Of a stretch of 64,000 nucleotides of DNA, positions 54,325-64,000 are shown one piece after another. The notes below the pieces were generated by a model, which searched no databases, was not told where the DNA came from, and saw only the letters and a list, made by a program, of their open reading frames with translations. The DNA comes from Ilex aquifolium. Taxonomy: Eukaryota; Streptophyta; Magnoliopsida; Aquifoliales; Aquifoliaceae. The stretch's first letter is position 1, and each line of letters opens with the position of its first letter. A program made the translations under genes and the position numbers. Location: assembly GCA_951799425.1 (NCBI GenBank), contig OX637394.1:44542642-44606641 (forward strand). Direction: 5' to 3'.

Positions 54325-55935
54325 GTAACATTCAAATATAAAAAAAAAATATCATTTAAACACAAAAAATAATACCATTTAAAAACAAAAAATAGTATCA
54401 TTAAAAAATAAAAAATAGTAATATTGTATATTAATATTTGAAAAAATAATAGTAACATACTCAATAAAAAATAGTAACATTTAATATTGATATTTTAGAA
54501 AAATAGTAATATTTAATATTAACAATAAAAACAAAAAATAGTAACATTCAAACACAAAAAATAGTACAATTTAAACACAAAAACATAGTAACATTTAAAA
54601 AATAAAAAATAATAACATTGTATATTAATATTTGAAAAATAATAATAGTAACATATTCAACAAAAATAGTAACATTGGATATTGATATTTTCGAAAAAAT
54701 ATTAACATTCAATATTAACAGTAATATGCTTATAAAAAAAAATAGTAACATGTTTAATAAAAAATAGTAACATGAACAATCCCAACAAAACAGAAATAGT
54801 AACATGAAAAAAAAAAAATGTACTGGGACAACGTCGTCTTCTTCACAAAAATAAACAACCAACTAAATCAAAACCTCGTCAATCATCCAAAAAAGTAGTA
54901 ACATGTGCACAAAAAAAAATAGTAACATGCGCAAAAAAAAAAAAAAAAGTAGTAACATGCTTTGGGACATTTTGTCAAAGTTTTTGGTGGGTGGATTTGA
55001 TGCTGTGGGAGTAACGGATAGGAGAAGTTTAGTGGGTTGTTGAGGGCGGTTTTGGGAAGACAAAGATGGGAGCTTTGTGAGGAGTCTGTTTAGGAAAGAG
55101 AAGTTATATGGGGCGAGAGAAAGAGTTATGGAAAGATTGTGACAGACAATTACTAGCGTAAAATCAGGTAGGCATATCTTCCTTCCATATATATCTCAAT
55201 GAATTAACTTCTATGGTTTTCCATAACTGAACAAAATTAACACCGTTTGGAGTATTTTTGAGATTAAAAAAAAAAATGGACTTAAGTACCTACATATAAG
55301 TTTAAAAACGGACTTACCCTCAAATAAGTTTCATTGCCAGACTCAAGTCATTATAAATCCATCTAAGAAGACTCAGTCCCAATTTTCACAATTAAATAGG
55401 GTGGAGATAGAGATTTGTGGGGTGGGAATGGAGATTTATGGGGTGGGAATAGCCCCACCCTTTTGTAATTAACCCTAATCTAATTGGTCACTCAAGTTGG
55501 TCTAATATCCTTTAATAGTAATGTTATTTGGATCTAAAAATTTCATCTCATTTGTTAACTTGATTTACTATGACTTTTACATTGATTGTGAGTCAAATCA
55601 AACATTATAACTTGTTCTTCATCCAATGTTTTTAATAAAGCCACATCATCAGAGCAAAAAATAAAATCAAATTTTTTGGTCTAAATATCATTACCTTTTT
55701 AATAAACTTCATCATTGTCACAATATTCCCAAATACCAAGTTAGAAATTTCTCGGAAGGTACCAAAAAGTAAACGACATTCTTAAAACGTTTATTATTCA
55801 CGAGTGTCGCTTTCTTTTTCATTGTGTTTCATGCATACAGTTTGGAGGTCAATGTTAGATAACATCTTAATTTATACATTATCTCTATCTAGTCAACTTT
55901 TCGTGGTATTACTTCTAATTATACAAAATCATCAT
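54305..55935. repeat. 1.6-kb direct duplication, copy 2
   Basis: Counterpart of 50509-52133. It runs without interruption into AATCACGCGTAATTTGGATT at its right end, a junction also present near 57912, so this copy probably keeps the ancestral right flank. Confidence 0.9.
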
Positions 55936-56557
55936 AATCACGCGTAATTTGGATTCTAACTAAATTTCACGAATATCCGGAGGATGATTCGTTAATCACT
56001 GTAAAAGATAATTAATAAAGAGTTGGGCGTGTCAGAATCCTGAATTCAAACATCGAAGAGAATTCGAGGACGAGTTCTTTCTGATCTAGGGGAGAATGAT
56101 GTAGTATGCTCGATGAGAATTTCAGTATTTGATTGGAGCGTGGTCAATGTAGTTCAAAAAAAACTAATTATTTTCTAATTAGGAAAGTAGAGAATTTTTA
56201 TGAGATTTTCTTTTATTTCATAATTTAATTAGAAAACTATTTTATTATATTTCCTGGTTTAAGGTTTTTGCTCTTATATATAACTCTTGGACAATGGGTC
56301 TTTTGTGAATTAACAATATTGAGAGAGTTTTTCTCTTTGCCAATTTTTTCTAATATTCCTAAGAATCAATAGATTAATTTATACGATAAAGACTGGTATT
56401 CTGAATGAATCAAGAGACGTAGAGAGAAATTCTAAACCAGCATTTATAGGTAGACATGGAACAACTCCAAAAAATAGGTAATCTAATATGCTAGAATCAG
56501 AACTGCATATAATAATATCTCCTAGATTTAATTATAAGTGAGTACATTGTGCAGTAA

Positions 56558-57041
56558 GGGCATGTTTGGTAGGAGTATAAGGGTGGTATAAGAGGGTGGT
56601 ATAAAGAAAATAGTACGTGGGGCCTACCTTATACTTTGTTTGTTTGACTTTTTTTGGTCGGTATTAATTTGCGGATCGCAATACCGACCCGCTATGAACA
56701 GTGCCGTTAATGCCTTGTACAAGGTGCTATTCAATACCACCTACCCGGTGGTATAAAATGTTGGAAGGAGGTATTAAAGTGGTAAAAGACTCAAATGCCC
56801 TCAACTACAAAGCCAGCCGCAATTGTTGACTTTGATTTATAAGGATAAAATTGTCTTTTTACACCCCAGCCGCAATTGTTGACTTTTTTAAATAGGTATT
56901 ACATAGATAATATTTGTGATACACAAACAAGGGGAAGGATGAGATTATAGTTTAAGACCAGGTATAATATACTATTGGATTGGAGTGGAATGAAGATAAA
57001 TCTAATACCGGGCTTATTTTATACTCAAAACAAACGGGCCC
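56558..57041. mobile_element. PIF/Harbinger-like MITE
   Basis: Ends GGGCATGTTTGGTAGGAGTA and, reverse-complemented, GGGCCCGTTTGTTTTGAGTA. TAA flanks at 56555-56557 and 57042-57044. An internal direct repeat is CAGCCGCAATTGTTGACTTT (twice). Confidence 0.85.
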
Positions 57042-57132
57042 TAAATGTATAGAATTTTTTTTTTATTAACAACGTTAAACTTGGGAAAAAATAATTTTTA
57101 ATTGGTCACCCAGGTCGTTTTTATAGTTTTTA

Positions 57133-57430
57133 CTCCCTCCGTTCCTAAATATCTGTCGTTTAAGGTTTTTGCACAGGGATTAAGGAAGCTATTAAATAGC
57201 TCTAATATGAGTAAAAAATAATTGCACAAGACTAAAATACCCTTATTCAATACGTATTGGGAAGTAAAGGAATATGAAAGGCACTTAGCCTACACCTAAT
57301 CTAATGCATTGAAGAGTTAAGGGTAAATTTGAAAGAAAAAATATTAATTATGTTTTGGTATCATGAAACGACAGATATTATGGAATAAACAAAAATGGAA
57401 AAAACGACAGATATTTAAGAACGGAGGGAG
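57133..57430. mobile_element. Stowaway-like MITE
   Basis: CTCCCTCCGTTCCTAAATAT ... ACGGAGGGAG with TA on both sides. Same family as 782-1070, opposite orientation. It is inserted at the left edge of the third duplication copy. Confidence 0.88.
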
Positions 57431-57585
57431 TAATAAACTTCGTCCTTGTCATAAGATTCCCAAATACCAAGTTGGAAATTTCTCGGAAGGTACCAACTTT
57501 GAAATTTCAGAAAAATATTTTATATATTTTTGTTGCTGTTAGGTCCAAAGTAAAGCTAGAAAACCAATGAAAGAAATTAAGGTCA

Positions 57586-57623
<38 letters not shown>

Positions 57624-57945
57624 ACATGGGTTCAGGTTTGCGACAACTACTCTCTCGAACTCTGAGCCAACCATCGTAACTCGAATTAGTTTAAGAACAT
57701 GTCATCTGAGAAACAAGAGCCATCGACCCTGAAGAGGCATGAAAAATATTGAACCTAAGTGATTAAGTGCAAAGAGTAAATGGCATTCTTAAATGTTTAT
57801 TATTCACGACTGTCACTTTCTTTTTCATTGAGTTTCATCCTAATTTATGCGTTATCTCCATCTAGTCAAAATTATCGTGGTATTATTTTTAATCATATAA
57901 AATCTTTAAAATCACGCGTAATTTGGACTCTAATGATAGTGCAAA
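57431..57945. repeat. partial, diverged third copy of the duplication
   Basis: TAATAAACTTCGTCCTTGTC, CCAAATACCAAGTTGGAAAT, GTTTATTATTCACGACTGTC and AATCACGCGTAATTTGG match the right part of copy 2 (55697-55955). About 270 bp of unrelated sequence with an AT microsatellite interrupt it (about 57500-57770). Confidence 0.75.
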
Positions 57946-58118
57946 CTCTACATATGTGAAATAACTTGAAAGCTACGCATATAGGGTAGAGTTCGCTTGA
58001 TGTGGAGATACCAAATTGAGGTATCGAGATCGTCTCATTTAAAATTTTTATGGATGTAATTGACAAAAGCATGTTTTTTAAACCCCGTATTTCATTAGAA
58101 ACGAGTTTAAGAAATTCA

Positions 58119-58888
58119 GGGCGTGTTTGGTTTGCATTCTGAAAATTGTTTTTTGTTCTCAAAATTTCAAAAACTCCCAAAATCTGTTTGTTTAGCTTTT
58201 TTGTTCTCCAATTTTTGGAAAATTTTGGGAATTGAGATGCGATTTTAGAGAACAACAAAATAATGTTTTCTGAGTTTTCATGCTAAAATAGAAAACAAGG
58301 GAAATAACCCCTCCTCTTTAATGAGGTCCACCCATCAAACTTCCTTAGCAGCAAAATACATTTTTTTTAATTGAAGTATAAAAGCCCTTCGTGCATCTTT
58401 CTCCATCTCCACTCTCTCTCTCTCTCTTCAACAACACTGTCTAGACGAAACAGAGACCATTTCTCTGTTCACTTCGGCAAATTCAGACAAAACACACCCA
58501 TGATCTGGGTTCAAGAACTGCGACGTCTTCTCCGTCATTTCCAATGTCTTTTTTTTTTTTTTTTGCATCTGGGTTCAAACACAGGTGGTGGTTGTGGGTT
58601 TTGGGTGGTTTTGGATTTTTGGTGGTGGTTGTGGGTTTCAGTGCTGTGGGTTTCGGTGGTGGTCTTGATGCACAGTGAAAGAGAGAGAGACAGAGAGTTG
58701 AAGAGAGGTGGGAATTGTGGATTATTGTCCAGACAAATTTTATAATTTTTGTTCTTTAAAACTATTTTCAAAAGTATATAACCAAACAGGTTTTGCAATC
58801 TAAAAATTTTTAAAAACACTTTCTTAAAACTCTTCCCAAAAATAATTTTCAGATACTATTTTTTGAAATACAAAACCAAATAGACCCC
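58119..58888. mobile_element. PIF-like element, second copy of the 35504 family
   Basis: Ends GGGCGTGTTTGGTTTGC and, reverse-complemented, GGGGTCTATTTGGTTTTG. The interior matches 35504-36320 in reverse orientation (GTGGGAATTGTGGATTATTG). No clean target duplication, so older or altered at the edges. Confidence 0.7.
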
Positions 58889-61134
58889 AACTTTCTTAGT
58901 GTCATTCAAAAACAACTGTTTTGTGGCTTTTCCTTTAGAACGTGTTTAACAAATATACACACACTTTTAAAAACAGTCTTAGTTTAATCAAAAAAAATTT
59001 GGAAGTGTCGTAGTTCAATAATAATGTTTTTAAATAACTCTATTTAGATCAATAACTCGGTGAAGTGCGCGTGAATTTTTTTTTTTTTCATTTATTAAAT
59101 TGTATGAAAACCTATTTTTTTTGTCATCAATTAAAAAAAAAAAAAGTTAAACAGCACGCGCATGGCCCGAATAATTCTCCACCTAAAGAACCCGGCTGGA
59201 CAGCCAACTGAACGAATTTCTTTAGCTTATTTTGTAGTGAAGAAAGTGACCAAATAACTAGCTGGAGTCCAGTGCTCTATTTGGGGCAAGAACTACCTTA
59301 AACAGCTGTTAAAACAAAGGATTTTTTTTTATAAAAGTTATGGGTGTTCGGATCAGTTTACGCATACCTCGGATCCTTTTTTAAGATACTAAAATATTAT
59401 TGACTTTTCTTGTTATGTTGTAACTGTAGTTAATGCAAATTTCAGCACACTAGCAGGAAATAGAACTAAGAAAACCAATGCCCGACTCATTTATATATAG
59501 TCATGCATACTCGGGCTTGTATAATGTATATTAGGATAATCCGTCTACGATTCGAACATGTTAATTTCAAATCTAAACTTATTAACTTTGTGCCACTTTT
59601 CGTGTAGGAGTTGTGTTAGAAATTATCAACCCGAGATACAAATATCAAGCTTTTGCTTTATTTGTGAGAATATTGTATCATTATTTGGCTTTTTTCTTTG
59701 AGTGTTTTCTTACTAGTTTTTCAAGTTTCATAGTTACATTGTAGTTTAGTTGAAGACCTTAATGAAAATTCTTGCCAATGACACTCATGATAATTTTGTA
59801 TGTGCTATTAGCATTGGCAATGGCTATGTCTTACTCATCCGATGTTACCTTTCGTTATCTATACACAACTCATTTATAATCATTTATCGTCAAGTGTGTG
59901 TCTAATTTGTTATGTTTAAGTCATGTATAATTAAGTTCTTGTCATCTATAGTCGACTCATATTGATCAACTTTATACAATTTGGTCCGTTTAAAGTTAAA
60001 TGAAAGATTTTGTAAACAAGCTAGGGAACCACATAAGAATTACGAATTAGATTACCAAACCCCTAACACCAATCCCTGTATCAATGAAGAAGATCATCCA
60101 CTAATATATTTACAATATAAATATTTATGTTTGATTTATTAAACCTCCCTAAGTTTTTAATTGAGAGAGTAGTTTAACCAAATAATAATAATAATAATAA
60201 TAACATGTTTGCTATTTTTTTTTTAATATTATTTAGAACTATTAAAAACATTAGTGATACAATGCCTTTTTATTTTGTCTAATCATAAAGTGACACGTGT
60301 TAAATTTTATTATATTAAATTATTATTTTTAAAGTCAATAATTATGAATAACTCAAATGAAAATCAATAATTAAAAATTGTTTTTAGTTTTGATATAAAA
60401 AAAGGCTGAGAGGTCAGAACCAACTAGGCAGTAAACGCAGAAACTCACAAAATAACAGCGAAACATACAACTGTCCATAAACGATTAATGAATTCGATAT
60501 GAAAATAATCGTATGTAGGTTAAATTTTAGTGATTTATGTGATAAATAGATAGTTTTGTTAAAATTGTTAAATAAATAAATCGGTACAAATTCGCAAAAT
60601 ATGACTCACACACAATATAAACTCGACTATATACAAATATTAATAAATTAATTATAAGTTTCAAAAATTTTAATACATTACTTAAACATGCACAAATTCA
60701 CGTTATTCATTCACAGTACTAGGAACGCCCGAATTCGGCAGCTTTTTAAAATTTTAACAGTAAAGATGTTGTTGATTAAAACAACATCGTCGTCATTTTA
60801 TTTAACAAAATATCTTCGTTTTGGTACAAAACAACGCTGTTTTAATCAACAATAGAAGTGTTGTTGATTTTCTAGCAGTAGAAAATCCTCACCAAGAGAC
60901 ACGAGTAAATATTGGGTGTAACTACTTAATAAATAAAATAGGATTCACTTCTTATCCTAGAAGTAATTATGTATTACAATGATACTCCTTCCCTTGTGAC
61001 TGTTTTGTCTTCTTGAGGTCAAGAGTTCAAATCCCCTTCCTTCTTTCCCCTCCTCCAAAAAAAAAAAAAAAAAAAACTAACTTATTGACTTGTTTGTCTA
61101 TTAGTGAACGGTTACATCACGTGACACTGTTGAA
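58889..61134. other. gene-free AT-rich DNA
   Basis: Holds a short SINE 3' scrap on the minus strand (59326-59382), an (AAT)n tract (60183-60202) and a hairpin around 60765-60873 built from GTTGTTGATT repeats. No gene. Confidence 0.5.
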
Positions 61135-61358
61135 TAGGGATGTCAACTCTGACCCGTTGATACGAATCTGACACACACGATTATAAAATTGATATGATTA
61201 TTAAATACGCATAATAAATAATGTAGACTAATATTTAATATTTGGAACACACTAAATATATAATTTTGATACGACCACGACAAAAATAACAATGAAATGA
61301 TATAAAAAAATACAACATTTAAATTACACGATACGACACGACACAATTGACACTCTTA
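61135..61358. mobile_element. short hAT-type element relic
   Basis: Left end TAGGGATGTCAACTCTGACC; right end reverse-complemented TAAGAGTGTCAATTGTGTCG. Subterminal ACGACACGAC as in the 3194 element. Flanking 8-mers do not match. Confidence 0.5.
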
Positions 61359-62330
61359 AATATTTTTTTCCAGGGACACCCATTGCTCGGCTGTCATACT
61401 TATCAACGTACTTTCACGTGACTTTAGCACTCCTACAAGGAGGCATTCTCAGCCTCTAGTCGGTCGAGTGATATAAATTAACGGCCATAATTCGATTCGC
61501 GAAAACACAGATCCGCTCAATTTTCACACAACTTTTTGCTTTTAGTGGACACAAAGCTCTATCTCTCTGTCCATCCACTGGTTTTTCTTTTTAACAAGGG
61601 AATATATGCAAACTATCTCCTTAAGAACGCAATTGATTTCGTTTACTTCAACCGATCTTCTGGATCTGAAATAAAGTAACGAAAAATCAACACAGCTGAA
61701 GCTTTCTATTTTTTCATCGGGTCGTTTTCTCTTATTCATTCGCAAAAATTAGAGTTCTCTTTTCCACCCTCTTTTTCAATCCAGCAGAGAACGAGAAGGA
61801 TATTATTTCGAGGAAAAACGAAAGCTTCACAATCTGGCTAAAAAGAGGTTTGATTTCAATCACGCATTTAGTTTCTGTTTCAAGATGTCTTGTTTTTTTT
61901 TTCTTTTCTTTTCTTTTCTTTTGTTTTGTAATGACGAATTGCTAATTTATTAATTGGTTTTGTTTTTGTTTTATTCGGTTATGTTTTAGTAATTGTGCAT
62001 ATGGGTATGTTTTGATTTTTTTTTTTCGATTAATGGTTATATGATTTCACATGTATGTGTATATGTTAAATTTATCAAGCATCTAATATTTATGTGGGTT
62101 ATTTGGTTCTAGTTCAGCTACATTGTTGAACTCGTATGAAAGGTCTCCCTTTTAATTGAAGTTGGAGTTATCTTGACAAAAACTGAATATGTTATTGTAT
62201 ATATACTAGTTATTGGCTGTGACGGAAGACACAAGTAATAAAAAAAAATGGTCATCAATAAATATATTTGTATTTACATTTAAAATCAAATCACAAATAT
62301 AGAGGAGAGATAAATGAATTTAAGTACCTG
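61359..62330. other. no confirmed gene; possible 5' UTR remnant
   Basis: The stretch 61500-61860 has CT-rich, leader-like sequence and a GAG/GTTTGA donor-like site, but nothing downstream gives a coding exon. I do not call a gene. CTAGTTATTGGCTGTGACGG near 62206 could be another Helitron-like end. Confidence 0.4.
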
Positions 62331-62334
62331 TTAT

Positions 62335-62745
62335 AGTGGGAGTGAGCGATGGTAATGGTGGACGGTAATGGCGGTGGTAGGGGTAGTGGTGGTCGTTGGG
62401 CGGTAGGGGTGGTGGTGGTGGTGGTGGTGGGGTGACGAGAGTGGTAGTGGCGACGGTGAGTATGGTAGGGGCAGTGGTGGTGGTTGTTGTGGTGGTAGTG
62501 ATGGGGCGGTGGGGGAGTGGTATGGTGGCGGTAGCGATGGTGGTGGGATGGCGACATTCGTGGTGACGACAGCGATGGTGATGGTTGTGACAGAGATGGT
62601 GGCGATGGTGGAGGTGGTAGTGGTAGTGGTGGTGGTGGGGGTAGTTTGGTGAGGTGGGGTAGTTTGGTGGTAATGGTGGTGGGGTGGTGGTGGTAGTGGT
62701 GATGGTGGTGGGGCGATGGGCGTGGTGGTGATAGTGGTAGTTCCA
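62335..62745. repeat. G-rich (GGT)n-type minisatellite
   Basis: About 410 bp made almost only of GGTGGTGGTAGTGG, GGCGATGG and similar triplet variants. The + strand is nearly free of C. Two overlapping minus-strand ORFs (His/Pro/Thr-rich) are artefacts. Confidence 0.9.
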
Positions 62746-63119
62746 AACACTATATTTTTTTAAAGTACTTATGAGAAAGTATAAGTATTAAAAACACTTT
62801 TAAAAAGTCACCTCAAACACATCTTTAGGGTCCTATTTTTCCTATTAAATTTAGAGTGTTAATATTACAGATTAACTTTAAAGTAAAATTTAAAGAGATC
62901 TCAACCGTGAATAACAAAAATTATTTTGTTTATCTTTTAAGATTTGAATTGTATTATATTTTATTATATAGATATCTTATACATACACAAAATGAGGCAA
63001 CAAGGTGCGACAATATCGCAGCTGTGGGAGATTATCTCGGATCACGTTTGGGATCATGTTTGTTGACTGTATCAATTTTAACACTCCCATTCAAGTTGTA
63101 ATGTATATTCATGACACCT
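62746..63119. other. intergenic, no gene seen
   Basis: AT-rich. The ORF at 62856-63101 has no recognisable domain. Confidence 0.5.
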
Positions 63120-63781
63120 AAATTGCCAAGTAAAGATGAAATAGTGATAAGCCAAGAGCTTTAGTAAGATCAGCTGGTTGCTGAGTTGTAGGCACACAAT
63201 TTGTATGGATGATCCCTACCTGAAGTTTTTCACAAACTATGTGACAATCAATTTCTATGTGTACCTATTCAAAAAAAAAAAAAAATTCTATGTGTTCTGT
63301 CTGTGCGGTCATGATAAACAGGGTCTGACGCAGTATGAAGAGGTGCTTGATATCCATTATAGACTGACAGGATGGGGGTTCTCTGCTTTTAAATCTTCTA
63401 ATACATGTTTTAACCAAGAGATCTTACAACATTTTGCAGCCATAGATCTGTATTATGTTTTAGCTGATGAATGCGACACAATTGTTTGTTTCTTTGTCTT
63501 CAAAGAAAAGGGCAATTGCCCAGGTAGTATGCAATACCCAGTAATTGACCATCTAGTATCCCTACAGTTTACCCTGTTTGCATCACAAATGCACTTAATT
63601 GAATTGGACTAGTGGCTGATAAAAGAATTCCTTGACCTGACGTTTGCTTAATATATCGTAATACTCAATGTGTTGCATCCAAGTGAAGCATGCATGACGT
63701 ATCCATGAATTGTCTTAACACATACACTAGATCTGGTCGTGTAATGGTAAAGTAAATCAAGTGGCTAATGAGTATCTGATA
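63120..63781 (-). pseudogene. Ty1/copia RT-RNase H relic
   Basis: Minus strand: LIYFTITRPDLVYVLRQFMD, then VLRYIKQTSGQGILLS, CDAN, DTRWSITGYCILPG, KTKKQTIVSHSSAKT (a stop follows where Glu is usual), YRSMAAKCCKISWLKHVLED, and near the end CVPTTQQPADLTKALG. This is the end of copia RT through RNase H. Lesions include a stop after CNATH-type sequence, a 1-nt loss before CDAN, two further stops and a small insertion (63263-63295). No ORF remains. Confidence 0.85.
63263..63285 (+). mobile_element. 23-bp retroposition scar in the copia relic
   Basis: ACCTATTC followed by A15, flanked by exact TTCTATGTGT at 63253-63262 and 63286-63295. Deleting the insert and one repeat rejoins the copia reading HIE to DCH-type sequence. 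Confidence 0.8.
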
Positions 63782-63792
63782 CGAAAAACGAT

Positions 63793-63861
63793 TTACCAAG
63801 AGTTCTTCGGCATAGTCATTACCAAGAGTTCTTCGGCATAGTCATTACCAAGAGTTCTTCG
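63793..63861. repeat. 26-bp tandem repeat, 2.7 copies
   Basis: Unit TTACCAAGAGTTCTTCGGCA plus TAGTCA, two full and one partial, identical to each other. Confidence 0.95.
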
Positions 63862-64000
63862 CCACACATGCACTAAATATATGTTGAGAGTGAGAGGTAG
63901 GGTTACAATTTTCTCTTCTCATCTCTCACAGTTTCTCCACAACTATTCTCTCTTAAATCTCTAAACTTCACAGGTTGGAAAAATGAAACCCAGCAGATTC

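Noticed and set aside
50509..55935. LTR pair of a retrotransposon
   Set aside because: The repeated segments lack TG...CA ends, PBS, PPT and target duplication; better seen as a segmental duplication.
61500..62200. Start of a plus-strand host gene (leader plus first intron)
   Set aside because: CT-rich leader and a donor-like site only; no coding exon or acceptor could be tied to it.
62291..62750. Two His/Pro/Thr-rich minus-strand ORFs of 139-151 codons
   Set aside because: They are readings of the GGT-type minisatellite in two frames at once; no start context or domain.
63178..63612. 144-codon plus-strand ORF
   Set aside because: Shadow of the copia RNase H relic, which reads on the minus strand.

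Overview
The window is plant nuclear DNA, most likely from a eudicot. It is AT-rich, has GT-AG introns, and holds two plant-type transcription or signalling genes in a landscape made mostly of transposable elements. No rRNA, tRNA gene or CRISPR array was found. All features were read by eye; no alignment or database search was run.

Genes. Only two genes look intact: a small EF-hand protein of the PINOID-binding PBP1/KIC type (24969-25340, minus) and a two-exon B-box zinc-finger gene of the BBX28-31 type (32072-33319, plus). Two other host genes are broken. One is a papain-type cysteine protease (4841-6215, minus) with two frameshifts and its catalytic His changed to Arg. The other is an FBD/LRR gene (7581-8279 plus 23090-23424), frameshifted and split by a 14-kb retrotransposon in its last intron.

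Central block (8894-22988). This is a near-complete Ty3/gypsy element of the dual-RNase-H (Tat) type, with 720-bp LTRs, a perfect 5-bp target duplication (GATAC), a PBS and a PPT. The LTRs differ at about 14 sites, so it is young. Its gag-pol is broken by stops, frameshifts and an active-site change in the protease. A 1.44-kb hAT-type element carrying promoter-like and gene-like cargo sits inside gag with a perfect 8-bp duplication. Downstream of pol lie two spliced antisense genes resembling the 'putative gypsy type transposon' family.

Flanks. Many non-autonomous DNA elements can be delimited by terminal repeats and target duplications: hAT (17, 2075, 3194, 26124, 27276, 40122), Stowaway (782, 57133), PIF/Harbinger-like (35504, 37179, 56558), Mutator-like (49230, 52519) and Helitron-like ends. 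There are also tRNA-derived SINEs (6470, 23556, 35333/36324, 41016), a 5'-truncated LINE (44538-45369), a solo LTR (27986-28750), decayed copia pieces (23425, 41455, 63120) and a fragment of a caulimovirid-type movement protein (48374-48950, minus). A 1.6-kb sequence rich in the motif AGTAACAT occurs twice (50509-52133, 54305-55935).

Layering. SINE in copia LTR, PIF-like element in SINE, PIF-like element in LTR-like sequence, hAT in gag, and LTR element in an FBD intron give a readable relative order of insertions.
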